Positions 16,775 to 24,514 of a stretch of DNA of 64,000 nucleotides are shown here, one piece after another. The DNA lies in assembly GCF_003515945.1 (NCBI RefSeq), contig NZ_QWLM01000004.1, forward strand, positions 186,001 through 250,000, in the 5' to 3' direction. Position 1 is the stretch's first letter. Each line of letters opens with the position of its first letter. Source of the DNA: Dermacoccus abyssi (GTDB lineage Bacteria; Actinomycetota; Actinomycetes; Actinomycetales; Dermatophilaceae). Made by a program: the position numbers and the translations under genes. The notes under the pieces were generated by a model. It had not been told where the DNA came from, made no database searches, and saw only the letters and a program-made list of their open reading frames with translations.

Positions 16775-17890
16775 ATGGAACTCACCACTTTCTGGTTCAT
16801 CATCATCGGCGTCCTGTGGACGGGCTACTTCGTCCTCGAGGGCTTCGACTTCGGCGTCGGCATGCTCCTGCCGGTGCTCGGCAAGGGCAAGGCTGACTCG
16901 ACGACTGACGCTGCTGCAGGTCAGGCCGGGGAGGTGACGGACCCCGTCACCGACCACATCGGCGAGAACGAGAAGCGCCGCCGCGTGCTGCTCAACACGA
17001 TCGGCCCGGTGTGGGACGGCAACGAGGTGTGGCTGCTCACCGCCGGTGGCGCGACGTTCGCGGCGTTCCCGAACTGGTACGCGACGCTGTTCTCCGCGGC
17101 CTATCTGCCGCTGCTCATCATCCTCGTCGGCCTCATCGTGCGGAACATGGGCTTCGAGTACCGCCACAAGCGCGACTCGGTGGCGTGGCGCAAGGGCTGG
17201 GACACGGCAATCATCGTCGGCTCGTTCATCCCCGCGATCCTGTGGGGTGTCGCCCTGACGAACATGGTGCGCGGCCTGCCGATCAACGCCGACATGGAGT
17301 TCACCGGCAACCTCTTCACGCTGCTCAACCCGCTGTCGCTGCTCGGCGGCATCGTGACGATGCTCGTCTTCATGACGCACGGCTGCTTCTTCGTCGCGCT
17401 CAAGACGGACGGCGCCGTCCGTCACGACGCGCGGGCGCTCGCGACGAAGACGGGGCTTGCCGCTGCCGTGCTCGCCGTCGTGCTGCTCGTGTGGCTCGGC
17501 ATCGAGGTCGGAACTGTGACCTCGTGGGTGACGTCGGTGCTCGTGGCTCTGTTCTTCCTCGCGGCTCTCGCGTTCAACCTGCGCGGCAAGGAGGGCGCAG
17601 CCTTCGCGGGCACGTTCGTGGCCATCGCGCTGTTCGTGCTGACGTACTTCGTCATGCTGTTCCCGAACGTCATGCCGAGCACGACGAACGCGGCCTGGTC
17701 GCTCACCACGGAGAACGCGTCGAGCTCGCACCACACACTCGTCATCATGACGTGGGTAGCGCTCATCTTCACGCCGCTCGTGGTGCTCTACCAGAGCTGG
17801 ACGTACTGGGTGTTCCGCAAGCGCATCACGACCAAGCACATCCCGGAGGCCGTTGACCCGAGCAGGCCCGACCCGATCAAGGTGCACTGA
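16775..17890 (+). CDS. cydB: Cytochrome bd oxidase subunit II
   Basis: Partner subunit of CydA, 371 residues with eight or nine hydrophobic helices. The N-terminal MELTTFWFIIIGVLWTGYF, EGFDFGVGML and PVWDGNEVWLLTAGG are the standard CydB signatures. A 25-residue insertion rich in Thr, Ala and Asp follows the first helix pair (residues 35-60). AAGGGAAGTT-type sequence precedes the ATG. A strong GC hairpin lies 22 bases past the stop, so the transcript ends here and cydDC is not part of it, unlike the cydABCD order of many actinobacteria. Confidence 0.96.
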   Translation: MELTTFWFIIIGVLWTGYFVLEGFDFGVGMLLPVLGKGKADSTTDAAAGQAGEVTDPVTDHIGENEKRRRVLLNTIGPVWDGNEVWLLTAGGATFAAFPNWYATLFSAAYLPLLIILVGLIVRNMGFEYRHKRDSVAWRKGWDTAIIVGSFIPAILWGVALTNMVRGLPINADMEFTGNLFTLLNPLSLLGGIVTMLVFMTHGCFFVALKTDGAVRHDARALATKTGLAAAVLAVVLLVWLGIEVGTVTSWVTSVLVALFFLAALAFNLRGKEGAAFAGTFVAIALFVLTYFVMLFPNVMPSTTNAAWSLTTENASSSHHTLVIMTWVALIFTPLVVLYQSWTYWVFRKRITTKHIPEAVDPSRPDPIKVH

Positions 17891-17911
17891 GGCTCGCCCG
17901 CTCGCACGAGG

Positions 17912-17940
17912 ACGCCGCCGCCCGATTCGGGCGGCGGCGT
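17912..17940 (+). terminator. Terminator after cydB
   Basis: Perfect 13-base stem (17912-17924 with 17928-17940) around a three-base loop, followed by a T-containing tail. It separates cydAB from the converging minus-strand gene. Confidence 0.75.
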
Positions 17941-17956
17941 TCGGCGTCTTTGCGAC

Positions 17957-18526
17957 TCATCTCGCCTGGTCAACGAACCAGTCATAGGCCCGCTGGGTGT
18001 CGACGTCCAGGCGCTCATTCAGGATGCTCGAAGAGCCATTCTGCAGCCCGCCGGTTCGCCCATGCTCGCCCTCGTACGCGTGCACGAGGGACGCGAAGAC
18101 GGCCTCGCGACCGCATCGCTTGACGAGTGCGCTCACCACAGGACGGAACGCATGATTTCGCGCGAGGGTCGCCAATTCCCCTTCGCTGTCGGCACGGTCA
18201 CCGCTTGGGAACAGGCCGTTCGCTCCGCAGTAGAGACCCAAATCGAGTGGTGGCACGAGACCGCTCAGACCTGCCTCGTCCTCGGTGGGGTTGAGCCCAC
18301 TCAAGATCTCAAAGATTGAGCGCGAGAGGTCGCACAGAGCCGCAAGCCCGACGACTTCCTCCGTGACACTGGGACTGCTCGGCTCACACGGCTCTGTGGG
18401 TAGACCTGCCTCAGCGGCGTATTCGCGATATGCCCGGTCGACCCAGCGCTCCGCATCCTCGTAGTCGGCCCAAGAGCGAACCGCTTCTCGAAGAGTCTTG
18501 CTTTCCCACGTGTTCACATCATTCAT
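17957..18526 (-). CDS. Hypothetical protein
   Basis: 189-residue acidic soluble protein I do not recognise. The start at 18526 (MNDVNTWESKTLREAV) is supported by GAGGAG upstream. It is helix-rich in the first 90 residues, with WADYEDAERWVDRAYREYA and a hydrophobic stretch VVGLAALCDLSRSIFEIL too short and polar to be a membrane anchor. No metal or nucleotide motif is visible. It converges on cydB and its upstream side holds an antitoxin-like fragment, so the segment between cydB and the kinase gene looks like an insertion of accessory genes. Confidence 0.6.
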   Translation of the reverse strand: MNDVNTWESKTLREAVRSWADYEDAERWVDRAYREYAAEAGLPTEPCEPSSPSVTEEVVGLAALCDLSRSIFEILSGLNPTEDEAGLSGLVPPLDLGLYCGANGLFPSGDRADSEGELATLARNHAFRPVVSALVKRCGREAVFASLVHAYEGEHGRTGGLQNGSSSILNERLDVDTQRAYDWFVDQAR

Positions 18527-18869
18527 GGCTGCCACTCCTCGTCGTCCGTCACTGTGTGAGCAGCCTGACAGGAGGGGCTGACAACCCTGCCCTGGGGTGC
18601 CCGAGGACATACGCGCCCAGCTCGAGCGGCAGGCGGCGCAAAACCAGACGTTCGCGGACTATGTCCTCGAGGCACTCACGGGCGCGGCGAAATGGTCTCA
18701 GCACCGACTTGCCGCGGGGGTTGACTCACGACGTGGGGAGTCTCCCCATCCGCACCCGCGAGGGAGATGGCGGCGCGGGTGGAGACTCTGCCCTCGAGAC
18801 CACCGATCACCCACCGCACAGGCGATCTCATCCCGACCATTCGGGCCCTGTCCGTGCTTGCATGAACGT
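18527..18869. other. Gap with antitoxin fragment and short hairpin
   Basis: 343 bases without an intact gene. It holds the ribbon-helix-helix-like fragment described separately and a short hairpin (TGGGGA, GTC, TCCCCA at 18734-18748). No -10/-35 pair for the dihydroxyacetone kinase is convincing. Confidence 0.5.
18597..18710 (+). pseudogene. Fragment of a FitA-like (ribbon-helix-helix) antitoxin
   Basis: The frame reads VPEDIRAQLERQAAQNQTF then ADYVLEALTGAAKW, which fits the second half of the N-terminal ribbon-helix-helix of FitA/VapB-type antitoxins (usual pattern: beta strand, LPxxVxxxLxxRAAxxGxSLxxYL). The preceding codons include a TGA at 18579-18581, so the DNA-contacting beta strand is absent, and no toxin gene follows. 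It is a remnant of a toxin-antitoxin pair. Codon use is normal for the region. Confidence 0.5.
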
Positions 18870-20531
18870 ATGAAGAAACTCATCAACGACGCGGACGCCG
18901 TGGTTCGGGAATCGCTCGAGGGACGCGTGCTGCTTCAGCCGAACGTCAGCCTGCTCGGCTCGAGCCAGACGGTCGTTCGCACCGACCGGGTCGTGAACGA
19001 TGACAACCGCGCGACGGTGCCGGTGGCGTTGATCTCCGGCGGCGGCGCGGGTCACGAGCCGGCGCACGCCGGATACGTGGCACACGGCATGCTGACGGCC
19101 GCCGTCAGTGGCGGCGTGTTCGCCTCGCCCAGCGTCGACGCGGTGCTCGACGGCATCCGCGCCGTCACCGGTGACGCCGGCTGCCTGTTGATCGTCAAGA
19201 GCTATACCGGCGACCGCCTCAACTTCGGAATGGCCGCCGAACTCGCCCGCCATGACGGCCTCAACGTCGAAATGGTCGTCGTCGGAGACGACGTGGCGCT
19301 CAGCGACGACGACACACACGCAGGACGGCGCGGTCTCGCGGGTACCGTCCTCGTCCACAAGGTAGCGGGAGCCGCTGCGGAATCCGGGAGCACACTGCGA
19401 GAGGTGCACGACAGGGCCACACGGGTGACCGGACACCTCGGCACCATGGGCGTCGCCCTCGCCCCCTGCACCACCCCCGGCGCGGACGCACCGAGCTTCG
19501 AACTCGGTGACGACGAGATCGAGCTCGGCCTCGGCATCCACGGTGAACCCGGCGTCGAGCGCACGCGCCTCACCAGCGCCGATGACATCGCACAGACGCT
19601 CGTCGGGCGGATCCTCGACGACCTCGATATCGTCGACGGTGACCGCGTCGTCGCCCTCGTCGGCACCGCCGGCGCCACCCCGCCGAGCGAACTCGACATC
19701 GTCGCGCGGGGTGCGCACACCGCCCTGACGAATCGGGGCGTCGTCGTCGAGCGTCTCTGGGCCGGCCCGGTACTCACCTCCCTCGACATGTCCGGTGCGC
19801 ACGTGTCACTCCTGCCCGTTGACGACGGTCTTCTCGACCTGCTCGACACACCCACCGCGTCGCCCGCGTGGCCGGGGTTCCCGGACGCTCGGCGCCCGGC
19901 CCTCAGCGTCGTGACGACCCCTGAATCCGCCGACCGCGCTGGGGGTCCGAAGGGCGAGGCCGACCCGTTCGTGCGCCAGGTCATCGACGCTGCCTGCGAG
20001 CGCCTTCTGCGCGCACGCACCGAACTCGACGCGGCCGACCAGCACGTCGGCGACGGCGACCTCGGATCGGCGCTCGCTCGCGGCGCCCGGGCCTGGCTCG
20101 ACGACCCCGGCGAAGGCGACGCGGCCTCGTTGCTCCAGGAACTCTCCGCGCGATGCCGACGGGCGATCGGCGGCACGTCGGGCCCGCTGTACGGGATGCT
20201 TCTTCTGCGCGCCGCGCAGGCACTCGCGGACGGGGCGTCGTGGGGTGACGCTTTGCGTGCTGGCGTCACGGGCGTCCGGGAACTCGGCGGCGCCCAGCCC
20301 GGTGACGGCACGATGGTCGACACCCTGGAGCCTGCCGCGGACGCGGCCGATTCGGGCATCGACGCCGTCGTGACGGCTGCCCGGGAGGGTGCCGCCCGAA
20401 CTTCGGACGCCGTCGCCACCAAGGGGCGTGCCAGCTATCTCGGTGAGCGCGCGAAGGGGTACGAAGACCCGGGCGCCACTGCCGTCGTCATGTGGCTGGA
20501 GGCCGTGCGAGAAGCAATGTCACAGCAGTGA
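18870..20531 (+). CDS. Fused DhaK-DhaL dihydroxyacetone kinase
   Basis: Single-chain dihydroxyacetone kinase of 553 residues. The DhaK half contains SGGGAGHEPAHAGYV and GLGIHGEPG, whose histidine binds dihydroxyacetone covalently as a hemiaminal. The DhaL half (from about residue 365) contains ADQHVGDGDLGSALARG, GGTSGPLYG and GDGTMVDTL, the Asp-rich magnesium/nucleotide site. The fusion is typical of ATP-dependent enzymes, in contrast to three-part PTS-dependent DhaKLM; no DhaM is present. It feeds dihydroxyacetone into triose phosphates. The start is ATG 18870 (MKKLINDADAVV). It stands between genes unrelated to glycerol metabolism. Confidence 0.93.
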   Translation: MKKLINDADAVVRESLEGRVLLQPNVSLLGSSQTVVRTDRVVNDDNRATVPVALISGGGAGHEPAHAGYVAHGMLTAAVSGGVFASPSVDAVLDGIRAVTGDAGCLLIVKSYTGDRLNFGMAAELARHDGLNVEMVVVGDDVALSDDDTHAGRRGLAGTVLVHKVAGAAAESGSTLREVHDRATRVTGHLGTMGVALAPCTTPGADAPSFELGDDEIELGLGIHGEPGVERTRLTSADDIAQTLVGRILDDLDIVDGDRVVALVGTAGATPPSELDIVARGAHTALTNRGVVVERLWAGPVLTSLDMSGAHVSLLPVDDGLLDLLDTPTASPAWPGFPDARRPALSVVTTPESADRAGGPKGEADPFVRQVIDAACERLLRARTELDAADQHVGDGDLGSALARGARAWLDDPGEGDAASLLQELSARCRRAIGGTSGPLYGMLLLRAAQALADGASWGDALRAGVTGVRELGGAQPGDGTMVDTLEPAADAADSGIDAVVTAAREGAARTSDAVATKGRASYLGERAKGYEDPGATAVVMWLEAVREAMSQQ

Positions 20532-20594
20532 CACGCGGTTCCTTCGTCTGAGCACGGTCGCGGAGCGGCCGCTCGCGCCGGCGCCGTTCACCGA

Positions 20595-21218
20595 CTACCG
20601 GGGCACCTCGACGAACGTCGTCACGCGGGTGACGGCGGGGCGGCGCGGGGTGGAACTGAACCCGAAGTTCGGCTCGGGCGCGACGTCGGCCAGCCCTCCC
20701 ACCGGCTCGCCCGCCCACGTGCCCTCGATGTGCTCGACGGCATGCAGATCCTGGGCGAGATAGTGCTCGCGCCGCCCGTTGCCCGCCGTACCCGAGGTGC
20801 GCACGCCCGTCATCACCCGGCGCGCCACGGGGTCGATGAGGCGGGCCGTGAGCGGGTGGACGAGCGGCCCGCGCACCGGCAGCAACGGCGTAGCCAGGAG
20901 CAGTCGCCCTCCCACTGCGAGCGACAGCTGCAGCTCACCTGCCTGGACCACCCATCGCTCGCCCCCGTCACGAACCGAGCGATCCACCACGACATCGACG
21001 AGCGTCACCCCATCGAACCGGTAGGTGCCCGACACGTACTCGGCCACCTGCTCGCTCGGGGCCAGCAACTCCCGGCACCCGTCGGGGTGCGCCACCATGA
21101 CGTCGGCGAACGCACCGAGGGGCGAGCGCTCCCACACCCCGACGACGAAGCGCCGCCCGGACGTCGAGCCTGCGCCCGCGATGTAGCCGTCGAAGCGGTC
21201 GCGTCGGTACGTCGTCAT
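20595..21218 (-). CDS. Conserved hypothetical protein
   Basis: 207 residues, soluble. The N-terminus reads RFDGYIAGAGSTSGRRFVVG and WERSPLGAFADVMV, and the middle VAEYVSGTYRFDGVTLVDV; this looks like a conserved actinobacterial protein of unknown function with mostly beta structure. No catalytic motif is apparent. The ATG overlaps the TGA that ends the antiporter fragment upstream (ATGA), so in the ancestral arrangement it was probably translated after an antiporter gene. It converges on the dihydroxyacetone kinase gene with a 60-base gap. Confidence 0.7.
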   Translation of the reverse strand: MTTYRRDRFDGYIAGAGSTSGRRFVVGVWERSPLGAFADVMVAHPDGCRELLAPSEQVAEYVSGTYRFDGVTLVDVVVDRSVRDGGERWVVQAGELQLSLAVGGRLLLATPLLPVRGPLVHPLTARLIDPVARRVMTGVRTSGTAGNGRREHYLAQDLHAVEHIEGTWAGEPVGGLADVAPEPNFGFSSTPRRPAVTRVTTFVEVPR

Positions 21219-21335
21219 GCCGTTCCTCCCTCAGCGAGAGCCGTGGCGCCTTCGCGCTCAGGCGCCGAGGGACCCTCCCGGTCTCGTTCGAGCCATCCCA
21301 TCACGGATGTCACGGCGATGCCGTGCACGACGACG
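21215..21335 (-). pseudogene. 3' fragment of a CPA-type Na+/H+ antiporter
   Basis: The minus strand encodes CVVVHGIAVTSVMGWLERD, closely matching VVVHGSTVTPAMNWLERHR at the end of the antiporter at 24515-25842. About 40 residues of the C-terminus remain, ending at a TGA that overlaps the next gene. Immediately upstream, at about 21335, antiporter similarity stops and a plus-strand cydD fragment begins. Confidence 0.75.
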
Positions 21336-21425
21336 CAAGTCGACGCTGCTCGAACTGCCCGCCGGCGCTCGTCGGCCGACGTCCGGGCGCATCGAGGTGC
21401 AGAGCGCACACCTCGTCTCGCAGCG
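21336..21425 (+). pseudogene. Internal fragment of a cydD-like ABC ATPase
   Basis: The plus strand encodes KSTLLELPAGARRPTSGRIE then VQSAHLVSQRG. The intact CydD at 27251-28846 has KSTLLEVIAGARRPTAGRLE then VPSTHLVSQRP at the same place (Walker A to Q-loop). Similarity starts abruptly in the Walker A lysine codon and ends after the Q-loop. It is fused to the antiporter tail in a head-to-head order that matches the intact region with about 3.8 kb removed. Confidence 0.8.
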
Positions 21426-21618
21426 GGGTTGCTCACGACACGCCTGTCCATCAGCGCGAGCCCGGCTCTCTTCTGCGCGCTCACCTCGCTGGTCGTCCTC
21501 GTCGCGCGCATCCCCATGATGCGCGGGGCAGCGGACTGAGCCCGTTCATCCCGCACGACGAGGCGCCACGCCACGTGAGAGCCGAGCCCATCGGCCGTTC
21601 GCCGGCCGCCCGTGAACA

Positions 21619-21658
21619 CCGAAGGCGCCTGGACCCCACGGGGATCCAGCGCCTTCGG
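21619..21658 (-). terminator. Terminator after the DJ-1 gene
   Basis: Near-perfect 18-base stem with a three-base loop (arms from CCGAAGGCGC to GCGCCTTCGG), located 27 bases past the stop of the DJ-1/PfpI gene on the minus strand. Confidence 0.7.
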
Positions 21659-21684
21659 CATGTTCGCGCGTCGCGCAGCCAGGC

Positions 21685-22368
21685 TCAGCTCAGGCGCTCG
21701 AGCAGCTTCTTGGCGAGCGCCTCGGACGATGCCGGGTTCTGACCCGTCAGCAGGTCACCGTCGACGACGGTGAACGGCTGCCAGGCGGGGCCGGTCGAGA
21801 CGTCAGCGCCGAGTTCGCGCAGCCGGTCCTCCAGCAACCACTTGGCCTTGTCAGCCTTGCCGGCGGCCTTCTCCTCCTCATTCGAGAAGCCGGTGATCTT
21901 GCGCCCGGCGACGACGGGCTCGCCCGCCGCCGTCCGCGCCGGAAGCAGCGCTGCCGGGCCGTGGCACACGATCGCGACAGGCTTGCTGCCCTCGAGCGCG
22001 TCCGCGATGAGCTTGCCGGACGTGGCGTCCTGCGCAAGGTCTTCCATCGGGCCGTGCCCACCCGGGTAGAACACCGCGTCATAGTCGCCGAGGACGACGT
22101 CCTCGAGCTTCATGGGGTGCTGCAGGCCGTCGATCGCGTCGAGGTCAGGACGCACGTCAGCGCCGCCGTTCGCGTCGGGGGCGAGGCTGACCTCATCGGC
22201 CACCGGCGTCACACCACCGGGCGTGGCGAACGTGACCGAGTGACCTGCCCCGGTGATCAGACGGTAGGGGGTGAGCAGTTCTTCCGCCCAGTAACCCGTC
22301 GGGACGCTCGAGCCGTCGGCCAGGGTCCAGGAGCGGGCGCCGGTGACGACGAAGAGAACGTTGGACAT
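21685..22368 (-). CDS. DJ-1/PfpI family protein (Hsp31/type 1 amidotransferase-like)
   Basis: 227 residues. VFYPGGHGPMEDL and the nucleophile elbow AIVCHGPAALL (Cys followed by His) mark the DJ-1/PfpI superfamily, subgroup of Hsp31-like glyoxalase III and related enzymes; an upstream Glu and SVTFATPGGVTPVADEVSL support it. Such proteins detoxify methylglyoxal or repair glycated molecules. AAGGAG lies in front of ATG 22368. It is the last gene of a minus-strand run with DoxX and an aldehyde dehydrogenase, which fits an electrophile-stress role, and is followed by a strong terminator. Confidence 0.88.
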   Translation of the reverse strand: MSNVLFVVTGARSWTLADGSSVPTGYWAEELLTPYRLITGAGHSVTFATPGGVTPVADEVSLAPDANGGADVRPDLDAIDGLQHPMKLEDVVLGDYDAVFYPGGHGPMEDLAQDATSGKLIADALEGSKPVAIVCHGPAALLPARTAAGEPVVAGRKITGFSNEEEKAAGKADKAKWLLEDRLRELGADVSTGPAWQPFTVVDGDLLTGQNPASSEALAKKLLERLS

Positions 22369-22475
22369 GTCAATCTCCTTGGTGATTCAGTGCGCAGCAG
22401 CGCGTGGCGTTCGCGTCGGGGCGAGTCGTCACTTGTTGTAGGTGAGGCACTTCTCTTGGGTGCGAAACGGTGAGA

Positions 22476-22934
22476 TCAGCGACGCGAGCCGCGTCGGGGG
22501 AACCCAGCCGCCGACAGCGCCGCAGCGATGAGGGCGGGCTGGCCGAACAGGCGGACGAGGCGCTTGGTGTCGGTGTCGAGGCCGAAGGCGTCGTGCCGCT
22601 CAGCGTACTGGCTGATGTTGCCGGGGAAGATCGCGGCGTAGAAGGCGGCGAGCGCCACCCCCACCGCGGCGCGACGCTGCGGCAGGGTGAGCATCGCCGC
22701 ACCGAGCGCGACCTCGACGACACCGGAGGCGAGGACGACGACGTCCTTGTCCATCGGAAACCAGTCCGGCACCTGCGCCTGGAAGTCCTTGCGGGCGAAC
22801 GTGAGGTGCGAGACACCGGCGAACGACATGAAGGTTCCGAGGCCGAGACGGGCCACCTCCTGCCCACGGGTCGCCGGCGGGGCCGGATCGGCAAGTGACC
22901 GGACGGATTCGATCAGCCGGGTGAAACGAGTCAT
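22476..22934 (-). CDS. DoxX family membrane protein
   Basis: 152 residues with four predicted membrane helices (around LGLGTFMSFAGVSHL, VVLASGVVEVALGAAML, VGVALAAFYAAIFPGN and the C-terminal ALIAAALSAAGF). FAGVSHLTFARKDFQAQVPDW is typical of DoxX-like proteins. The start is ATG 22934, preceded by GAGGGA, rather than upstream ATGs without a ribosome site. DoxX proteins are linked to thiol/redox and sulfur stress. It lies 39 bases after the aldehyde dehydrogenase and 107 before the DJ-1 gene. Confidence 0.82.
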   Translation of the reverse strand: MTRFTRLIESVRSLADPAPPATRGQEVARLGLGTFMSFAGVSHLTFARKDFQAQVPDWFPMDKDVVVLASGVVEVALGAAMLTLPQRRAAVGVALAAFYAAIFPGNISQYAERHDAFGLDTDTKRLVRLFGQPALIAAALSAAGFPRRGSRR

Positions 22935-22973
22935 AATTGTTCCCTCCTCGCGTCGCGGGTCACGACGCATCAA

Positions 22974-24344
22974 TCACTTGGCGACGCGGACGAGCTTCGT
23001 GTTGGCGAATTCGCCGAAGCCCCAGCGTCCGAGCTCACGCCCGTAACCGGAGCGGCGCACACCACCGAATGGCAGGCCGGCCTTCGTCGTGCCGTGCTCG
23101 TTGACATAGGTCATGCCCACCTCGAGGCGTCGGGCGATCTGCTCCGCCTTGTCGGTGTCCTTGCCCCAGACGGAGCCGGACAGGCCGAAGGAGGAGTCGT
23201 TGGCGAGCTCGACGGCTTCGTCGATCGAGTCGTAGGAGTAGACGACGGCGACGGGGCCGAAGATCTCCTCCTTGAAGGCGTCCATCTCACGCGTGACACC
23301 GGTGAGCACGGCGGGGGCCATCCAGGCGCCGTCCTGCTCGAGCGCCGTGCCACCCGTGCGAAGGGTCGCACCCTGCTCGACGGCGCGCTCGACCTGGGCG
23401 ATCGCGTCGTCGCGAGCCTCGACCGACGAAAGCGGGCCCATGTCCGTGCCCTCGTCGTCCGGGTTGCCGACCTTCATGCCCTCGACGGTGGCGACAACGC
23501 CGTTGACGAAGTCGTCGAACATCGTCGACGGCACGAAGATCCGCTTCGGGGAGTTACAGGCCTGCCCGGCGTTGCTCATGCGCGCGGTGGCGACGGCCTT
23601 CGCCGTCTCGGCGACGTCGACGTCGTCGAGGACGATGAGCGCGTCCGAGCCACCGAGTTCGAGGACGCTCTTCTTGAGGTTCTGCGACGCGGTCTCGGCG
23701 ACGGCCTTGCCGGCGCCCTCGCTACCGGTCAGGGAGACGCCGCGCACGCGCGGGTCCTCGATGATCGACGTGATCTGCTCGTTGCTGACGAACAGGTTGA
23801 TGTAGGCATCCTGCGGCACACCCGCGGCGTGGAGGATCTCCTCGATCAGCTCGGCCGTGCGCGCGCAGATCGAGGCGTGCTTGAGCAGGATCGTGTTGCC
23901 GAGCATGAGGTTCGGCGCGACGAACCGCGCGACCTGGTAGTGCGGGAAGTTCCAGGGCATGACGCCCATGAGCACACCGATCGGGTCGGTGACGACGAGC
24001 GACTTCGCGTCGTCACCGATGTTCAGCTGCTCCTCGACGAGCAACTCCTCACCGTGCTCGGCGTACCAGCGGAAGATCGACGACGCGAGCGCGACCTCAC
24101 CCTGCGCCTGCGCGAGCGGCTTGCCCATCTCGGCGCCGATGACACGGGCGAGCTCGTCGGCGCGCTCGTCGTAGATGTCGGCGACCTTCGTGAGGACGGC
24201 GGCGCGCTCGGATGCGTCCGTCGTGCGCCACGTGCCGAACGCGGCGTCGGCGCGCTCGATGGCGCGGGTGACGTCAGCATCCGTCGCGGAGGTGTACTCC
24301 TTCTCGACGACGCCGGTGGCGGGGTTCTCGGTGCGGTAGGCCAT
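22974..24344 (-). CDS. NAD(P)-dependent aldehyde dehydrogenase (succinate-semialdehyde type)
   Basis: 456 residues from ATG 24344 (MAYRTENPATGVVEKEY), with GAGGAGG six bases upstream. It oxidises an aldehyde to the acid. Visible are MPWNFPHYQ in the cofactor domain, SLTGSEGAGKAVAE, the catalytic Glu in LELGGSDALIV, the catalytic Cys in NAGQACNSPKRI, and EEIFGPVAVV. The closest well-known group is the succinate-semialdehyde dehydrogenases, though NSPKR in place of TAPQR is shared with several broad-range enzymes. It heads an operon with DoxX and DJ-1 genes and has a perfect inverted repeat in its leader. Confidence 0.93.
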   Translation of the reverse strand: MAYRTENPATGVVEKEYTSATDADVTRAIERADAAFGTWRTTDASERAAVLTKVADIYDERADELARVIGAEMGKPLAQAQGEVALASSIFRWYAEHGEELLVEEQLNIGDDAKSLVVTDPIGVLMGVMPWNFPHYQVARFVAPNLMLGNTILLKHASICARTAELIEEILHAAGVPQDAYINLFVSNEQITSIIEDPRVRGVSLTGSEGAGKAVAETASQNLKKSVLELGGSDALIVLDDVDVAETAKAVATARMSNAGQACNSPKRIFVPSTMFDDFVNGVVATVEGMKVGNPDDEGTDMGPLSSVEARDDAIAQVERAVEQGATLRTGGTALEQDGAWMAPAVLTGVTREMDAFKEEIFGPVAVVYSYDSIDEAVELANDSSFGLSGSVWGKDTDKAEQIARRLEVGMTYVNEHGTTKAGLPFGGVRRSGYGRELGRWGFGEFANTKLVRVAK

Positions 24345-24358
24345 GAGGTGCCTCCTCA

Positions 24359-24382
24359 GATCGATGAGCTCTCTCATCGATC
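24359..24382. promoter_or_regulatory. Operator-like perfect inverted repeat
   Basis: GATCGATGAG and its exact complement CTCATCGATC separated by four bases, positioned between promoter space and the ribosome site of the aldehyde dehydrogenase. Suited to a dimeric repressor; no regulator gene is adjacent. Confidence 0.6.
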
Positions 24383-24514
24383 ACAACACCAGCGGCCCCC
24401 AGAAGCTTCCTGCGCGCAGCTTTTCACCTCGAGGGGTGAGGAAACGCGCCCGCGTGTGCGGCCCGGCCAGCCCGGCGCCGGGGTGCAGCGCAGGCGCGCC
24501 GGGGCGCCGGCGGA

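Larger units (their letters stand above)
21219..21684. other. Gap made of gene debris
   Basis: 466 bases without an intact gene: antiporter tail (minus), cydD piece (plus), about 110 bases that encode a hydrophobic stretch LFCALTSLVVLVARIP on the plus strand of unknown origin, and a terminator hairpin at 21619-21658. Confidence 0.65.

Noticed and set aside
15242-17887. 881-codon minus-strand frame opposite cydAB
   Set aside because: Composition (His, Arg, Asp, Glu, Val only) and perfect register opposite cydA/cydB codons show it is a shadow.
18734-18748. Short hairpin TGGGGA-GTC-TCCCCA before the dihydroxyacetone kinase gene
   Set aside because: A six-base stem is expected by chance at this GC content, and there is no promoter or T-run to give it a role.
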